NCBI RefSeq assembly: GCF_000732625.1
Contig: NZ_JPJI01000026.1
Location: 248,001-312,000 of the forward strand
Origin: Nonlabens ulvanivorans
Lineage (GTDB): Bacteria > Bacteroidota > Bacteroidia > Flavobacteriales > Flavobacteriaceae
Length of the DNA: 64,000 nt
Direction: 5' to 3'
Below the pieces are notes generated by a model. The model was not told where the DNA came from and did not search any database. It saw only the letters and a program-made list of their open reading frames with translations. Made by a program: the position numbers and the translations under genes. Positions 8,909 to 18,274 of the stretch are shown in pieces (position 1 is the stretch's first letter; each line of letters starts with the position of its first letter).

Positions 8909-10261
8909 CTAAACAGCAATATCATCTTCCATATGTCGAGGCTGCTCTTTCTGTAAGGACTTAGACCAAATAGCAAGCCCAAAAGTCAAGACTCCTAATC
9001 TACCGATAAACATAATCATGATCAGTAACATCTTACCGATACTAGATAAATCACCTGTTATTCCCATACTTAATCCTACGGTTCCTAATGCAGAGCTGAC
9101 CTCAAACAAAGATTTTTCTAGACTGAAATCATCTGTAAACGTAAGTGCCAGAGTGAAAATAAAAATTAAACTAGTATAAAAGATAAAAGATGACGTCGCG
9201 ATGTATAATCGTTCAAAAGGAATCTTACGGCCTAAAAAAGTTATTTCTTTTGAGCCTCTAAGTCTACTTTTCATGATAGCAAATACGGCGGATAGTGTTG
9301 TTATTTTTATTCCACCAGCAGTACCAGATGGCGAGGCACCTACATACATTAAAAATATGGTGACCAGTATGATAGGTATAGAATAGGATCCATAATCAAC
9401 AGTATTAAATCCTACTGTGGTCATTGCAGACATGGTTTGAAAAAAAGCTGCATATAATCTGGCACTTCCATCCAGTACAGTGATTGTAGGCTCAAAGAAA
9501 TACATGAATACAAACCCAAAACTTAACAAAAATGCAAAGCCTATAAATATGATTCGTGACGTAAAACTTAATTGATGAGAACGATCTTTAATCCATAGTA
9601 CTAGATCCGTCACAACTATAAAGCCTAACGAGCCTGCGATTGCCAGAAAAGCAATAATAAAGTTTACAAAGCCATCATCTACATAGCCAGTAAATCCACT
9701 ATTAAAAAGACTGAAACCTGCCGTACAGAATGCACTAACACTATGAAAAATAGAGTTCCAAATTGCTTCACCTACAGGCATACCATTATTATAAAACGCT
9801 ATAAAAAATAGAATAGCACCTATGGTTTCCATAATAACTGTAAAGAGAATAACGGACTTTAAAAAATCTTTAATTTTAATGGTCACAGGTAAGGTAAACT
9901 CACAATTCAATAACTTTTTATGCCAGTGAGTAATACGTCTGGTAGTGGATAATAACATAAAAGTTGTAAAGGTTAAATATCCTATCCCACCTAATTGAAA
10001 TAATGTCATGATCACCAGTTGACCAGCAATATTATAGGAATCAAATATACTTACAGTAACTAGACCTGTAGTAGACACTGCACTAGTTGCGGTAAATAAG
10101 TTATCTATAAATGCTACATCCGTTTTTTGCAACCATGGAAGAGATAGTAAAATAAATCCCGCTATGACATAAGTAAAGAAACCATAAAAGAGATTCTGCT
10201 GCGGACTTAACTTTAATTTGAACTTAGTGTATTTATTTTTCCAAATTTTAAGCTTATTCAT
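8909..10261 (-). CDS. TrkH/KtrB-family potassium uptake transporter
   Basis: 450 residues from ATG 10261; an upstream TTG at 10300 would add 13 residues. The protein is an inner-membrane superfamily-of-K-transporters channel. It has four pore repeats with filter-like segments STTGLVT, CTAGFSLF, TTVGFNT and GTVGLSM, each with the conserved glycine that selects K+ or Na+. The length (about 450) is KtrB-like. No gene for the regulatory TrkA/KtrA subunit lies nearby, so the partner must be elsewhere. It may head the minus-strand run into the DUF2891 and pxp genes, but the 94-bp gap with a palindrome makes that uncertain. Confidence 0.92.
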   Translation of the reverse strand: MNKLKIWKNKYTKFKLKLSPQQNLFYGFFTYVIAGFILLSLPWLQKTDVAFIDNLFTATSAVSTTGLVTVSIFDSYNIAGQLVIMTLFQLGGIGYLTFTTFMLLSTTRRITHWHKKLLNCEFTLPVTIKIKDFLKSVILFTVIMETIGAILFFIAFYNNGMPVGEAIWNSIFHSVSAFCTAGFSLFNSGFTGYVDDGFVNFIIAFLAIAGSLGFIVVTDLVLWIKDRSHQLSFTSRIIFIGFAFLLSFGFVFMYFFEPTITVLDGSARLYAAFFQTMSAMTTVGFNTVDYGSYSIPIILVTIFLMYVGASPSGTAGGIKITTLSAVFAIMKSRLRGSKEITFLGRKIPFERLYIATSSFIFYTSLIFIFTLALTFTDDFSLEKSLFEVSSALGTVGLSMGITGDLSSIGKMLLIMIMFIGRLGVLTFGLAIWSKSLQKEQPRHMEDDIAV

Positions 10262-10362
10262 AACAGTACCATCTATTCTTCTGACAAAATTCTGAATCAA
10301 TAATGAAACAATGCGTTAATAAAATGCCATAAATTCAATAATGTGTCAATTACTAAATGCTT

Positions 10363-12030
10363 TTACAATGATTCAAGCAGCATGACACCGCGATTAACTT
10401 GAACGGTAACTTTTCCATCTATCACATCTAAAATTGTTCCCGTATAAGCATTACGTAATTGAGTAAGATCTTTAAAAACAAGAGTAACGTCTATAGTTAT
10501 ACTACCGTCTTTTAATCCTGCTCCAGCGATTATTTGATCTTTGAAACCGTTTTTATCATACCATCTAGCAAAAATGGTTCCCGGTCCATCATGTTCTAGG
10601 GAATGATGGCTGCCTGCGCCTACCGCAGGATGACTGTTACGGTACTTACCTAATTTTTGCCAGTGGCTCAATAGATCTTTATCGATAGAATCCCAGTCCA
10701 TAACGGATCTTAATGTGGCATCGCCTTGAGTTCCTTCTATGATAAGAGGTCTTGCTATCTCATCACCATAATAGATTTGAGTCATTCCTGGTGAGAGTAA
10801 TAACTTAGTAGCGCTCTCAAATGTACGTTCTCTAGCTGCATCAAATGGTTGACCATCATCATGACTGCTGATATAATTCATAAAAAAAGCAGGATCTTTA
10901 GGGTTTTCTAGAAGTAAGCTATCTCTAAAGCCATCATATCTTTTAAATAGCTCTTTATATGGCGCTATGGCATGTCTCTTGAAACCAAAATTAATCATCG
11001 CGTCATAGCCATAATCAAAATAGTCTACTGGGTTATCATTAAAATAATATTTTCTACCACCACTCGCCTCATAACCGTATAATTCTCCTAGAATGAAGAA
11101 TGCATCGTCGTGTATTTTCTTTTCAGGATTGGCTTTCTTCCAATCTTCATAAGCTATAGTGGCTTGTTCATTAAAGACTTTCCAAACCTCTTCTTCTACG
11201 TGCTTTACCGTATCAATTCTAAATCCATCGACACCAGTTTCACGAGCATAATCAGTAACCCATTTAATAATATAGTTAACCGGTGTGCGTGGTAATTCTG
11301 TGCGATTAAAGAAGTCATCTAGCTCTTTAAGTTCTGCTTCAAGGCGGCCTTCTTGTCTCCATTTTTGAACCAAATGTTCTGGTAATTCTACTTCTTCTTT
11401 ACTATCCGTTCTTATATCTGGTAGATTATCAGTTAATGTACAACTTACAGCAGTTTCTTGATCCTGATAGGTACAAGAAGGACCTGTACGTACCCAATCT
11501 GCTGGCCATACAGGATCCATATCTGTCACAGGTCCAGTATGATTTATAACCACATCTAGTAAAATCCTTATATTTTTATCATGCGCTTTTTGAACTAATG
11601 ATTCAAATTCTGCCTGTGTGCCATAACTAGGTTCTACTGCAGTCCAGTCTTTTGCCCAATAGCCATGAAAGGCATAAGAATATCCAGTTCCTTCATCAAC
11701 ACCATCGTGAATTTGTTCCCAAATAGGTGTTAACCAAATGGCATTAACTCCTAAATCTGTAAAGTAATCATCGTCTATTTTTTCAATGATTCCGGCAAAA
11801 TCTCCACCTTTAAATCCACGTAATTTACCTGTCTCTTTATTTCTGTTTATAATGGTATCGTTTGAAACATCACCGTTTTTAAAACGATCTGTCAGTAGAA
11901 AATAAACATTTGCTGCACTCCAGTCATAATGAGCCTGCTCTTTTTCTAGTGGTATGGTTTTACTTTCAACCTCAGTCTTACAGGAATAAATTACTAATAT
12001 TAAAAATAGAAAGAGAATGGAGTTTTTCAT
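10363..12030 (-). CDS. GH13 alpha-amylase family lipoprotein
   Basis: 555 residues. The N-terminal lipobox is VIYSC (Cys16), so the enzyme is membrane-anchored in the periplasm or outside. The catalytic barrel shows the four GH13 regions: DVVINH near 160, GFRIDTVKH with the nucleophile Asp near 270, ILGELYG with the acid/base Glu near 313, and YISSHDDG with the third Asp near 388. A small C-terminal beta domain follows. The start of the barrel, VYFLLTDRFKNGD, resembles periplasmic amylases such as MalS and pullulanase-like enzymes. It likely cleaves alpha-1,4-glucans to maltodextrins. No SusC/SusD pair is next to it. Confidence 0.93.
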   Translation of the reverse strand: MKNSILFLFLILVIYSCKTEVESKTIPLEKEQAHYDWSAANVYFLLTDRFKNGDVSNDTIINRNKETGKLRGFKGGDFAGIIEKIDDDYFTDLGVNAIWLTPIWEQIHDGVDEGTGYSYAFHGYWAKDWTAVEPSYGTQAEFESLVQKAHDKNIRILLDVVINHTGPVTDMDPVWPADWVRTGPSCTYQDQETAVSCTLTDNLPDIRTDSKEEVELPEHLVQKWRQEGRLEAELKELDDFFNRTELPRTPVNYIIKWVTDYARETGVDGFRIDTVKHVEEEVWKVFNEQATIAYEDWKKANPEKKIHDDAFFILGELYGYEASGGRKYYFNDNPVDYFDYGYDAMINFGFKRHAIAPYKELFKRYDGFRDSLLLENPKDPAFFMNYISSHDDGQPFDAARERTFESATKLLLSPGMTQIYYGDEIARPLIIEGTQGDATLRSVMDWDSIDKDLLSHWQKLGKYRNSHPAVGAGSHHSLEHDGPGTIFARWYDKNGFKDQIIAGAGLKDGSITIDVTLVFKDLTQLRNAYTGTILDVIDGKVTVQVNRGVMLLESL

Positions 12031-12163
12031 GAATTTAATTTTACTTGCTCAAAAATAAAGGATAGACAGTACTTTATACTAGAATAGATTTCTAATATTG
12101 AGATAACGTTGTAGTAAGTGCAACAAGTAGTAATTTTATACATTATAAAACGACATTACATAC

Positions 12164-13033
12164 ATGCAAGATTATATCGATCTATTTATTAATTCCTTTT
12201 CTGATTATTGGAATTATCTCGTTAAAGAAATCACCACGCCATCATGGACCAACTATTTTTATTGGCTAGTGGGACTTTCATTATTAGTATTTACCTTAGA
12301 AATTATAAAGCCGTGGCGCAAGGATCAGAAGGTATTACGTCGTGATTTTTGGTTAGATCTATTTTATTTGTTTTTCAATTTCTTTTTATTCTCTTTAGTC
12401 GGTTATAACTCTATTTCAAATGTTGCCGTTGCAGCATTTAATGATGGTCTTAAAAGTATAGGAATTGAAAATCTAGTTGCCATCGAATTGGGTAGCCTTC
12501 CCGTATGGAGCCAGTTGCTTATCATGTTTATTATTGCAGATTTTATACAATGGAACATCCATCGTTTATTACATCGCGTGCCTAGGTTATGGGAGTTTCA
12601 CAAGGTACACCATAGTATTAAAGAGATGGGATTTGCGGCGCAATTTAGATTTCATTTTATGGAAACTATTATTTATAAAAGTCTTCAATACATACCATTA
12701 GCTATGTTAGGCTTTGGTATTGAACAATTCTTTATAGTCCATATGCTCAGTGTCTTTATCGGACATTTAAACCATGCAAATTTGAGTTGGGATTATGGTC
12801 CTTTAAAATACATTATCAATAATCCTAAAATGCATTTATGGCATCATGCACGAGATTTACCTGCTGACCATAAGTACGGTGTAAATTATGGATTATCCTT
12901 AAGTATTTGGGATTACCTTTTTGGCACTGCTCATGTTCCTTATCACGATGCTCATCTAGAATTAGGATTTCATGGCGATGAACACTATCCGGATAGTTTT
13001 GGCGAGCAGTTGGTTGAGCCTTTTAAGAAGTAA
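12164..13033 (+). CDS. Sterol desaturase / fatty acid hydroxylase family membrane protein
   Basis: 289 residues with about four membrane helices. The di-iron histidine clusters of PF04116 are present: HRLLH near residue 130, HKVHH near 145, HLNH near 203, and HLWHH with a later His near 225-235. Family members insert oxygen or a double bond into lipids in the membrane. The substrate here (fatty acid, carotenoid or ornithine lipid) cannot be told. The gene is alone on the plus strand and ends 32 bp before a convergent gene; a palindrome copy fills that gap. Confidence 0.9.
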   Translation: MQDYIDLFINSFSDYWNYLVKEITTPSWTNYFYWLVGLSLLVFTLEIIKPWRKDQKVLRRDFWLDLFYLFFNFFLFSLVGYNSISNVAVAAFNDGLKSIGIENLVAIELGSLPVWSQLLIMFIIADFIQWNIHRLLHRVPRLWEFHKVHHSIKEMGFAAQFRFHFMETIIYKSLQYIPLAMLGFGIEQFFIVHMLSVFIGHLNHANLSWDYGPLKYIINNPKMHLWHHARDLPADHKYGVNYGLSLSIWDYLFGTAHVPYHDAHLELGFHGDEHYPDSFGEQLVEPFKK

Positions 13034-13047
13034 ATTGGTTTTAATTA

Positions 13048-13063
13048 CGCTTTCGCGGAAGCG
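13048..13063. repeat. Dispersed palindrome copy 4 (wobble variant)
   Basis: CGCTTTCGCGGAAGCG, the same T-G wobble variant as copy 1. It sits between two convergent genes and could serve as a shared transcription end point. Confidence 0.85.
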
Positions 13064-13065
13064 TT

Positions 13066-14349
13066 CTAATAATGGACAATAACTTCAAAAAAGTCATTTG
13101 AAGAAGAACCTACGATATATTCCGTCGAATTACCACCACCGTCCACAAACAACTCTACTTCAATAGCATAAGTAGTTCCTGAAGAGTTTCCCGTAAGAGG
13201 TTTATATCCTTTGCCATTCAAATACATAAATCCTGAGGCAATGCTACTGCCAGTTGCTGCAGATGTATACATTTTTGAGGTCTGACCTATAACGCGACCA
13301 TCGACTTTAACTCTTATCCCATATTTTCTAGGTTTACCATCTGTTATGGCACCACCTGTATGACTTCTTACTGAAAACGATGTTTGATAAACTACTTCTA
13401 ATAAACCATCATCAAACAACTGTTCTGACGTTGAATGAAGCACAACGGTACTTTCTCCTTGAGTGGCGTTACTTACCGTAACGCTAGAGGATAAATAAGC
13501 AGATTCAAATTCAAATTGTGGTAATTGAGTGATGTGCGGTGTCGCTTCTAAAATTAATTCTCCTTCTTGATTTACGTAAAGTAATGATTGATCGACACCG
13601 TTATTATTACTATGCGTCGCTCCTAGACTGTGAATACGTACATTGCTAGTTACTCCTTGTACATGCATTGAAGCTTCAATAGGTGCTGTTGAAGCTATCC
13701 CTAAACTGTTTGAACTAGCATCCATTTGTAGCACTGGCGTTGTGTTACCTTGAATAGATAAATCGATATTTTCTTGAGACGGATTTATAACTACAGCATT
13801 AGTCGCAGCTGCAGATATATAGTCTTTACCGTCAAGACCTATTCTTAAATCATTTCCCAAACTATATGCACCTATTCCCGTATTAATCATAGACCATGAC
13901 GGATTAGATATCGTACCATTATTATGAGCAACTAACCGTTGGCCAATTGTAAAATGTAGGCGAGGTAAACCTGCTGTACCTATAATGAAGGAATTATTAT
14001 CTGCCGTGCCTAAAAAATTAGAACTAGAAAAGTTATCATCGCCATAAGTACTCCAAAAAAAGTTATTATTAACATGACTCCAAGAGCTCCCATTCCAATA
14101 AGTAAAACCTTTACCTAAGGTAACATTAGTATTATAAAGTAATAGAGATTCTGTTTGCGAACCTACAGGCAAATTAAAACTATCAAAATCATTAATCGAG
14201 ATACGTGGTAATAACAAACCTTTATCAACAGAGTAAACGTCCATCAATGTTTCTGGCTGTGGTCCACTTGTACCAAATCCTATTTGAGCTGTAGCAGATA
14301 GAAAGCTCATTGAAAACAATAAGATTGTATATATATTTTTCAAGCTCAT
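13066..14349 (-). CDS. Secreted protein, paralogue of the upstream gene
   Basis: 427 residues with a signal peptide ending near SATAQ (residue 22). I do not recognise a named enzyme. The N-terminal part (DVYSVDKGLLLPRISINDF, then LLLYNTN and GKGFTYWNGSSW) matches a pattern common in Bacteroidota surface or tail-fibre-like proteins. The C-terminal 150 residues look all-beta and repeat the pattern of the neighbour (VVYQTSFSV, GKPRKYGIRVKVDGR, FMYLNGKGYKPL). It follows its paralogue after 4 bp, so the two are one operon. No type IX secretion tail domain is visible. Confidence 0.75.
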   Translation of the reverse strand: MSLKNIYTILLFSMSFLSATAQIGFGTSGPQPETLMDVYSVDKGLLLPRISINDFDSFNLPVGSQTESLLLYNTNVTLGKGFTYWNGSSWSHVNNNFFWSTYGDDNFSSSNFLGTADNNSFIIGTAGLPRLHFTIGQRLVAHNNGTISNPSWSMINTGIGAYSLGNDLRIGLDGKDYISAAATNAVVINPSQENIDLSIQGNTTPVLQMDASSNSLGIASTAPIEASMHVQGVTSNVRIHSLGATHSNNNGVDQSLLYVNQEGELILEATPHITQLPQFEFESAYLSSSVTVSNATQGESTVVLHSTSEQLFDDGLLEVVYQTSFSVRSHTGGAITDGKPRKYGIRVKVDGRVIGQTSKMYTSAATGSSIASGFMYLNGKGYKPLTGNSSGTTYAIEVELFVDGGGNSTEYIVGSSSNDFFEVIVHY

Positions 14350-14353
14350 AATA

Positions 14354-15655
14354 TTAATATCTTACTAGAACTTGAAAAATGTCATCTCCATTACCACCAT
14401 AAGAACACCTAGTAGATGCAGTGTTTCCATAAACCTCTGCAAATACTTTAATTTCATGCGTCGTTCCCGTAGTAGATCCAGGTAATTGAACATAGCCATT
14501 ACCATTAAGGTAAAATGGTCCATTCACTATAGTCGTACCTGTCGCACTTTTACTGGTGTAAGCATCTCCTTTATAAGCCACTTTTCTTCCATCTATTTCT
14601 ACAAATATTCTATAGATTCTAGGTCTTCCATCATAAATAAAAGCATTTGATGTATCCGTTATAGTTACACCTGCCTGATAAACCACTTCAATAAGTGCGT
14701 CTCTAGTTAAAGTAACCGTTGTAGCATAAAGCTCTGTAATTGTTCTACCACTTGATGTATTGTCTACAATTACAGGTGTAGATAAAAAGGCTGTATTATC
14801 TTCTACTAATTGAGTAATGACGTTTGAACCTTGAATACTTAACTCACCATTTGCATCTACAAATACTGGTGTCGAAACCGATCCTTTATTATTAACATTA
14901 TTAGTGGAATTTAGAGCATCTATTCTAATTGTACTAGTAGTACCACCGACATGAAGTGTTGCTTGTGGATTGCTGTTTGCAATTCCGACACGGTCTGAAC
15001 CAGCATCTACAAAAAGCATATGAGATTCTCCTTGTGAAGCGATGCGAGTATCTACATCTAAATTAGTAGGATTCAGAATTGTCTGAGGATTAGAACCACC
15101 ATCAAATTCTACCATATTATTACCTGCCGCGCTCACGTTTAACTTATCTGTTCCCTCAGAATAGATACCTGTATCGCTGTCTGAATGAAAAGAAAAAGTA
15201 GGTGCTGCCGCAGATCCTGCGTTAGAAGCCAAAACTTGTCCATTACTAGTAACTCGCATCACCTCAGTACTATTAGTAGCGATAACTAAATCTTGTGCGT
15301 CTTTAGTACCTAAATAATTCTCACCAGATGATGTACCAGGTGTTGTTCCAGTATTACCGTCTTTTTCCCAGTATAAACCTTTACCTACAGGAACCCATTC
15401 GACACCAGACCAAAAATAGAAACCTTTACCAGTAGTGGTATTTGTATTATAAACCAGTAGACTTTCTGTAGCACCACCAGTAACAGGTGCTATAGTAGAT
15501 AAATCTGACAGATCTAATCGTGGTATCAATATACCTTTATCAGTTCCTTCTATATCTAAAGCAGCGTCTGGAGCAGGTGTATCTGTATTGATTCCAACCT
15601 GACCGATAGATTGACTACTGAATAGAATTAACAAAACGAATAATACGTTTTTCAT
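14354..15655 (-). CDS. Secreted protein, first of a tandem paralogous pair
   Basis: 433 residues with a signal peptide (MKNVLFVLLILFSSQSIGQ). The N-terminal VGINTDTPAPDAALDIEGT and the later VGIANSNPQATLHVGG are the short signatures often seen in Bacteroidota surface proteins with beta-helical tail-fibre-like stalks. The C-terminal domain (about 300-433) is shared with the downstream copy. There is no S74 peptidase domain. A surface or matrix role is inference. A -7 promoter box lies 26 bp upstream of the start. Confidence 0.75.
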   Translation of the reverse strand: MKNVLFVLLILFSSQSIGQVGINTDTPAPDAALDIEGTDKGILIPRLDLSDLSTIAPVTGGATESLLVYNTNTTTGKGFYFWSGVEWVPVGKGLYWEKDGNTGTTPGTSSGENYLGTKDAQDLVIATNSTEVMRVTSNGQVLASNAGSAAAPTFSFHSDSDTGIYSEGTDKLNVSAAGNNMVEFDGGSNPQTILNPTNLDVDTRIASQGESHMLFVDAGSDRVGIANSNPQATLHVGGTTSTIRIDALNSTNNVNNKGSVSTPVFVDANGELSIQGSNVITQLVEDNTAFLSTPVIVDNTSSGRTITELYATTVTLTRDALIEVVYQAGVTITDTSNAFIYDGRPRIYRIFVEIDGRKVAYKGDAYTSKSATGTTIVNGPFYLNGNGYVQLPGSTTGTTHEIKVFAEVYGNTASTRCSYGGNGDDIFQVLVRY

Positions 15656-15680
15656 TTGGGAGATATTTTTTTTAACGCCG

Positions 15681-15688
15681 CAAAGGTA
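15681..15688 (-). promoter_or_regulatory. -7 box for the tandem secreted genes
   Basis: On the minus strand the sequence is TACCTTTG, a full match to the Bacteroidota -7 consensus TAnnTTTG, 26 bp before the ATG at 15655. The -33 region is weak. Confidence 0.5.
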
Positions 15689-15823
15689 TCTCGTTAAGAT
15701 AGGTTGATATATTAACTTTTGATAAAAGAAATCGGTTTTCGTTAAAGAATACTAAATTGACGTTTAACAACAACTTCATATTAAACAAACACCACAAACA
15801 ACTGATTTACAACATCAATACAA

Positions 15824-16366
15824 CTAAACTTTCTCTCTATATCTTTTATAGATCTTAAATAAAATCATTAAAATAGCCGCTAGCAAGAAAATACCGATTA
15901 CTCCATAAATCCAATTAATAGCACTTTTAAGTATCACTAAAAAAATTACTGCAAATAAGATAAGGGTCGCACCTTCATTATACAATCTCATTCCGTTTGA
16001 TGTCCATTTTACTATATTGTTCTCTAATTCTTTAAAGATAAAATGGGTTTTTATGTGATATATAAAAAGTAACAGCACAAATCCCAATTTAACCTGCATC
16101 CATTGAGCTTCAATTATCGATGGGTTGATATAAATCAAGCAAATTGCAAATAAAGTGGCTAGAACAGCACTAGGCCATGATATGATATACCATAATCTAC
16201 GTGTCATTAATTGAAGTTGTTTTAACAAGATTGATTTTGCTGGTTCTTGTTCTTGATGAGCCTCAATTTGATAAACGAATAACCTAGGAATGTAAAAGAG
16301 ACCTGCAAACCATGTTACAATAAAAATAAGATGTAAAGACTTGAAATATAGATAGTAATCTTCCAA
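15824..16366 (-). CDS. hemJ: Protoporphyrinogen oxidase HemJ (CopD-like)
   Basis: 180 residues, about four to five membrane helices. The start LHLIFIVTWFAGLFYIPRLF with a conserved His and Arg, and the later MQVKLGFVLLLFIYHIKTH, are typical of HemJ, which oxidises protoporphyrinogen IX to protoporphyrin IX without using oxygen directly. The best start is TTG at 16366, because homologues begin at this point and no ATG is near. It is divergent from hemN, another haem enzyme, and lies upstream of a haem-copper oxidase cluster, so the assignment fits the context well. Confidence 0.88.
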   Translation of the reverse strand: MEDYYLYFKSLHLIFIVTWFAGLFYIPRLFVYQIEAHQEQEPAKSILLKQLQLMTRRLWYIISWPSAVLATLFAICLIYINPSIIEAQWMQVKLGFVLLLFIYHIKTHFIFKELENNIVKWTSNGMRLYNEGATLILFAVIFLVILKSAINWIYGVIGIFLLAAILMILFKIYKRYREKV

Positions 16367-16455
16367 TGATTCTTTTTTATGAATTGTCGTAAAAATATTA
16401 AATCAATACCAGTATATCACTAAACATCAAAATTCTTTTGTAACAACTTAAGAGC

Positions 16456-16498
16456 TGACAATTATCATTTTTTTAAAATAGGTATACTGCTAGTTTTG
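16456..16498 (+). promoter_or_regulatory. hemN promoter with Fnr-type operator
   Basis: The dyad TGACAATTATCA (16456-16467) fits the Crp/Fnr half-site pattern TGA-N6-TCA. It directly abuts TTTT (16468-16471) in the -33 position, and 19 bp later TAGTTTTG (16491-16498) matches the -7 consensus. The dyad centre is 36.5 bp from the last base of the -7 box, which puts it near -42 from the expected start. This is the class II activator position. Confidence 0.75.
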
Positions 16499-16558
16499 AA
16501 TCCTTAAACGATGCACACATAGGACTCATTTAAGAGGTGTGTATATTAAAAATCAGGT

Positions 16559-17923
16559 ATGTCTTCACTCGTTCAAAAATACAATGTGGCTGGACCACGT
16601 TACACTAGTTATCCTACAGTACCTTACTGGGAAGAGAATTCTTTTACTAAATCAGATTGGGAAAGTTCTGTTATAAAAAGCATTAAAGAATCTAATCAAA
16701 AAGAAGGAATCAGCTTATACATTCATTTACCATTCTGTGAAGCGATGTGTACATTTTGTGGCTGTAATAAAAGAATAACCGTAAATCATAATGTAGAGCT
16801 ACCTTACATATCAAATGTGCTTAAAGAGTGGTCATTATACTTGGCACTATTAGATGAAACTCCTATCATCAGTGAATTACATCTAGGTGGAGGAACTCCG
16901 ACATTTTTCTCTCCAGAAAATTTACAAATTCTCATTGATGGAATTTTTAAAAATGCTCATAAAGCAAAAAATGTGGCTCTTAGTTTTGAAGGACACCCTA
17001 ATAACACAACAAAAGAACACTTAAAGACTTTATTTGAATTAGGTTTTAATCGCGTAAGCTATGGAGTTCAGGATTATAACCTAGAGGTCCAAAAGGCTAT
17101 TCACAGAGTGCAACCATTTGAGAATGTTCTAAACGCTACACTTAACGCAAGAGAAATAGGTTACACCTCTGTCGGACATGATTTAATTTACGGCCTTCCT
17201 TTTCAAAAAAAAGAACATGTTATACATACTATTAAACAAACGATAGCACTCAAACCAGATCGTATAGCCTTTTATAGTTATGCATTTGTGCCATGGATAA
17301 AAGGTAATGGGCAACGTGGTTTTAGTCAGGATAACTTACCTAGTCCAGATGAAAAAAGAGCTCAATATGAGATCGGAAAAAAAATGCTAGAAGACGCTGG
17401 ATATATTGAGATAGGCATGGATCATTTTGCGCTGGCTAGTGATGAGTTGAACATAGCTATGGAGACAAAAAAGTTACATCGCAATTTTATGGGATATAGT
17501 TCTAGTAGTACACAAGCTATGATAGGTCTAGGAGTTTCTTCTATCAGTGATAGCTGGTACGGATTTTCTCAAAATGTAAAAAGTATTACAGAATATAAAA
17601 AGTTACTAGATCAAGATCAAATTCCAGTTTATAGAGGACATTTATTAAACAATGAAGATTTAATCATCAGAAAACACATCCTGAATTTAATGTGTCACTT
17701 TGAAACCCAATGGGAAAAGAATGGAGAATTATATTTTAAAGAGATTCCTGATATATTAATTAGTCTTAAAGAGATGGAAGAAGACGGATTACTTATTCTA
17801 GAATCTAATGGTATAAGCGTTACTGAAAAAGGTAGACCATTTGTACGTAATATTTGTATGGCTTTTGATCTTAGGTTAAAACGTAAAAAACCGAACACAC
17901 AATTATTTTCTATGACGATTTAA
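16559..17923 (+). CDS. hemN: Oxygen-independent coproporphyrinogen III oxidase HemN
   Basis: 454 residues, cytoplasmic radical-SAM enzyme that decarboxylates coproporphyrinogen III to protoporphyrinogen IX when oxygen is scarce. The Fe-S binding motif is HLPFCEAMCTFCGCN near residue 55-70, followed by the SAM-binding LGGGTPTF. The N-terminal GPRYTSYPTVPYW is specific to true HemN rather than HemW. The C-terminal HemN domain runs from about 365 to 440. The Fnr-type dyad upstream predicts induction at low oxygen together with the cbb3 oxidase. A rho-independent terminator follows. Confidence 0.96.
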   Translation: MSSLVQKYNVAGPRYTSYPTVPYWEENSFTKSDWESSVIKSIKESNQKEGISLYIHLPFCEAMCTFCGCNKRITVNHNVELPYISNVLKEWSLYLALLDETPIISELHLGGGTPTFFSPENLQILIDGIFKNAHKAKNVALSFEGHPNNTTKEHLKTLFELGFNRVSYGVQDYNLEVQKAIHRVQPFENVLNATLNAREIGYTSVGHDLIYGLPFQKKEHVIHTIKQTIALKPDRIAFYSYAFVPWIKGNGQRGFSQDNLPSPDEKRAQYEIGKKMLEDAGYIEIGMDHFALASDELNIAMETKKLHRNFMGYSSSSTQAMIGLGVSSISDSWYGFSQNVKSITEYKKLLDQDQIPVYRGHLLNNEDLIIRKHILNLMCHFETQWEKNGELYFKEIPDILISLKEMEEDGLLILESNGISVTEKGRPFVRNICMAFDLRLKRKKPNTQLFSMTI

Positions 17924-17948
17924 TATGGTAAATAAATTTAATCACCTC

Positions 17949-17980
17949 AAAAAATCTCCTTTAACTGGGAGATTTTTTTT
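17949..17980 (+). terminator. hemN terminator
   Basis: A stem AAAATCTCC / GGAGATTTT with an 8-base loop is followed by a T run, 26 bp after the hemN stop. Confidence 0.85.
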
Positions 17981-18021
17981 GCTCTAATATTATTCGTTTC
18001 CACGTGTACATTTAGGATTAT

Positions 18022-18059
18022 AAAAAAGAAAGAGGTACTCTAAACAGAATACCTCTTTC
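18022..18059 (-). terminator. Terminator of the cco operon
   Basis: Read on the minus strand, a 10-bp stem GAAAGAGGTA / TACCTCTTTC with a 12-base loop is followed by a run of T. It lies 66 bp after the stop of the last small gene. Confidence 0.85.
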
Positions 18060-18125
18060 AACCAATTAACCAAAATAAATCATGACCAGCCTTACAGCTC
18101 GCCCTGAAACATTCTCACTACGGAC

Positions 18126-18269
18126 TTATTCAGCCCTAGTACTTTCATCCTTTGTTTTATCTGTTTTCATCATATTCATAACTATCGCGACCAGAGCGAC
18201 GCATACCAGTGCAAACACACCTATTAAAACTGCTCCCATGGTCCAATCTACTAGAGGTAACATATTCAT
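18126..18269 (-). CDS. Small single-helix membrane protein at the end of the cco operon
   Basis: 47 residues from ATG 18269 (MNMLPLVDW). A longer frame from 18314 overlaps the previous gene and is unlikely. One strong hydrophobic helix spans residues 9-32, followed by a charged tail (KTDKTKDESTRAE). It starts 5 bp after the SafE-like stop and is followed by a terminator, so it belongs to the operon. No known family is recognised. A role as a small subunit or assembly peptide of the oxidase is inference. Confidence 0.65.
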   Translation of the reverse strand: MNMLPLVDWTMGAVLIGVFALVCVALVAIVMNMMKTDKTKDESTRAE

Positions 18270-18274
18270 AACTT

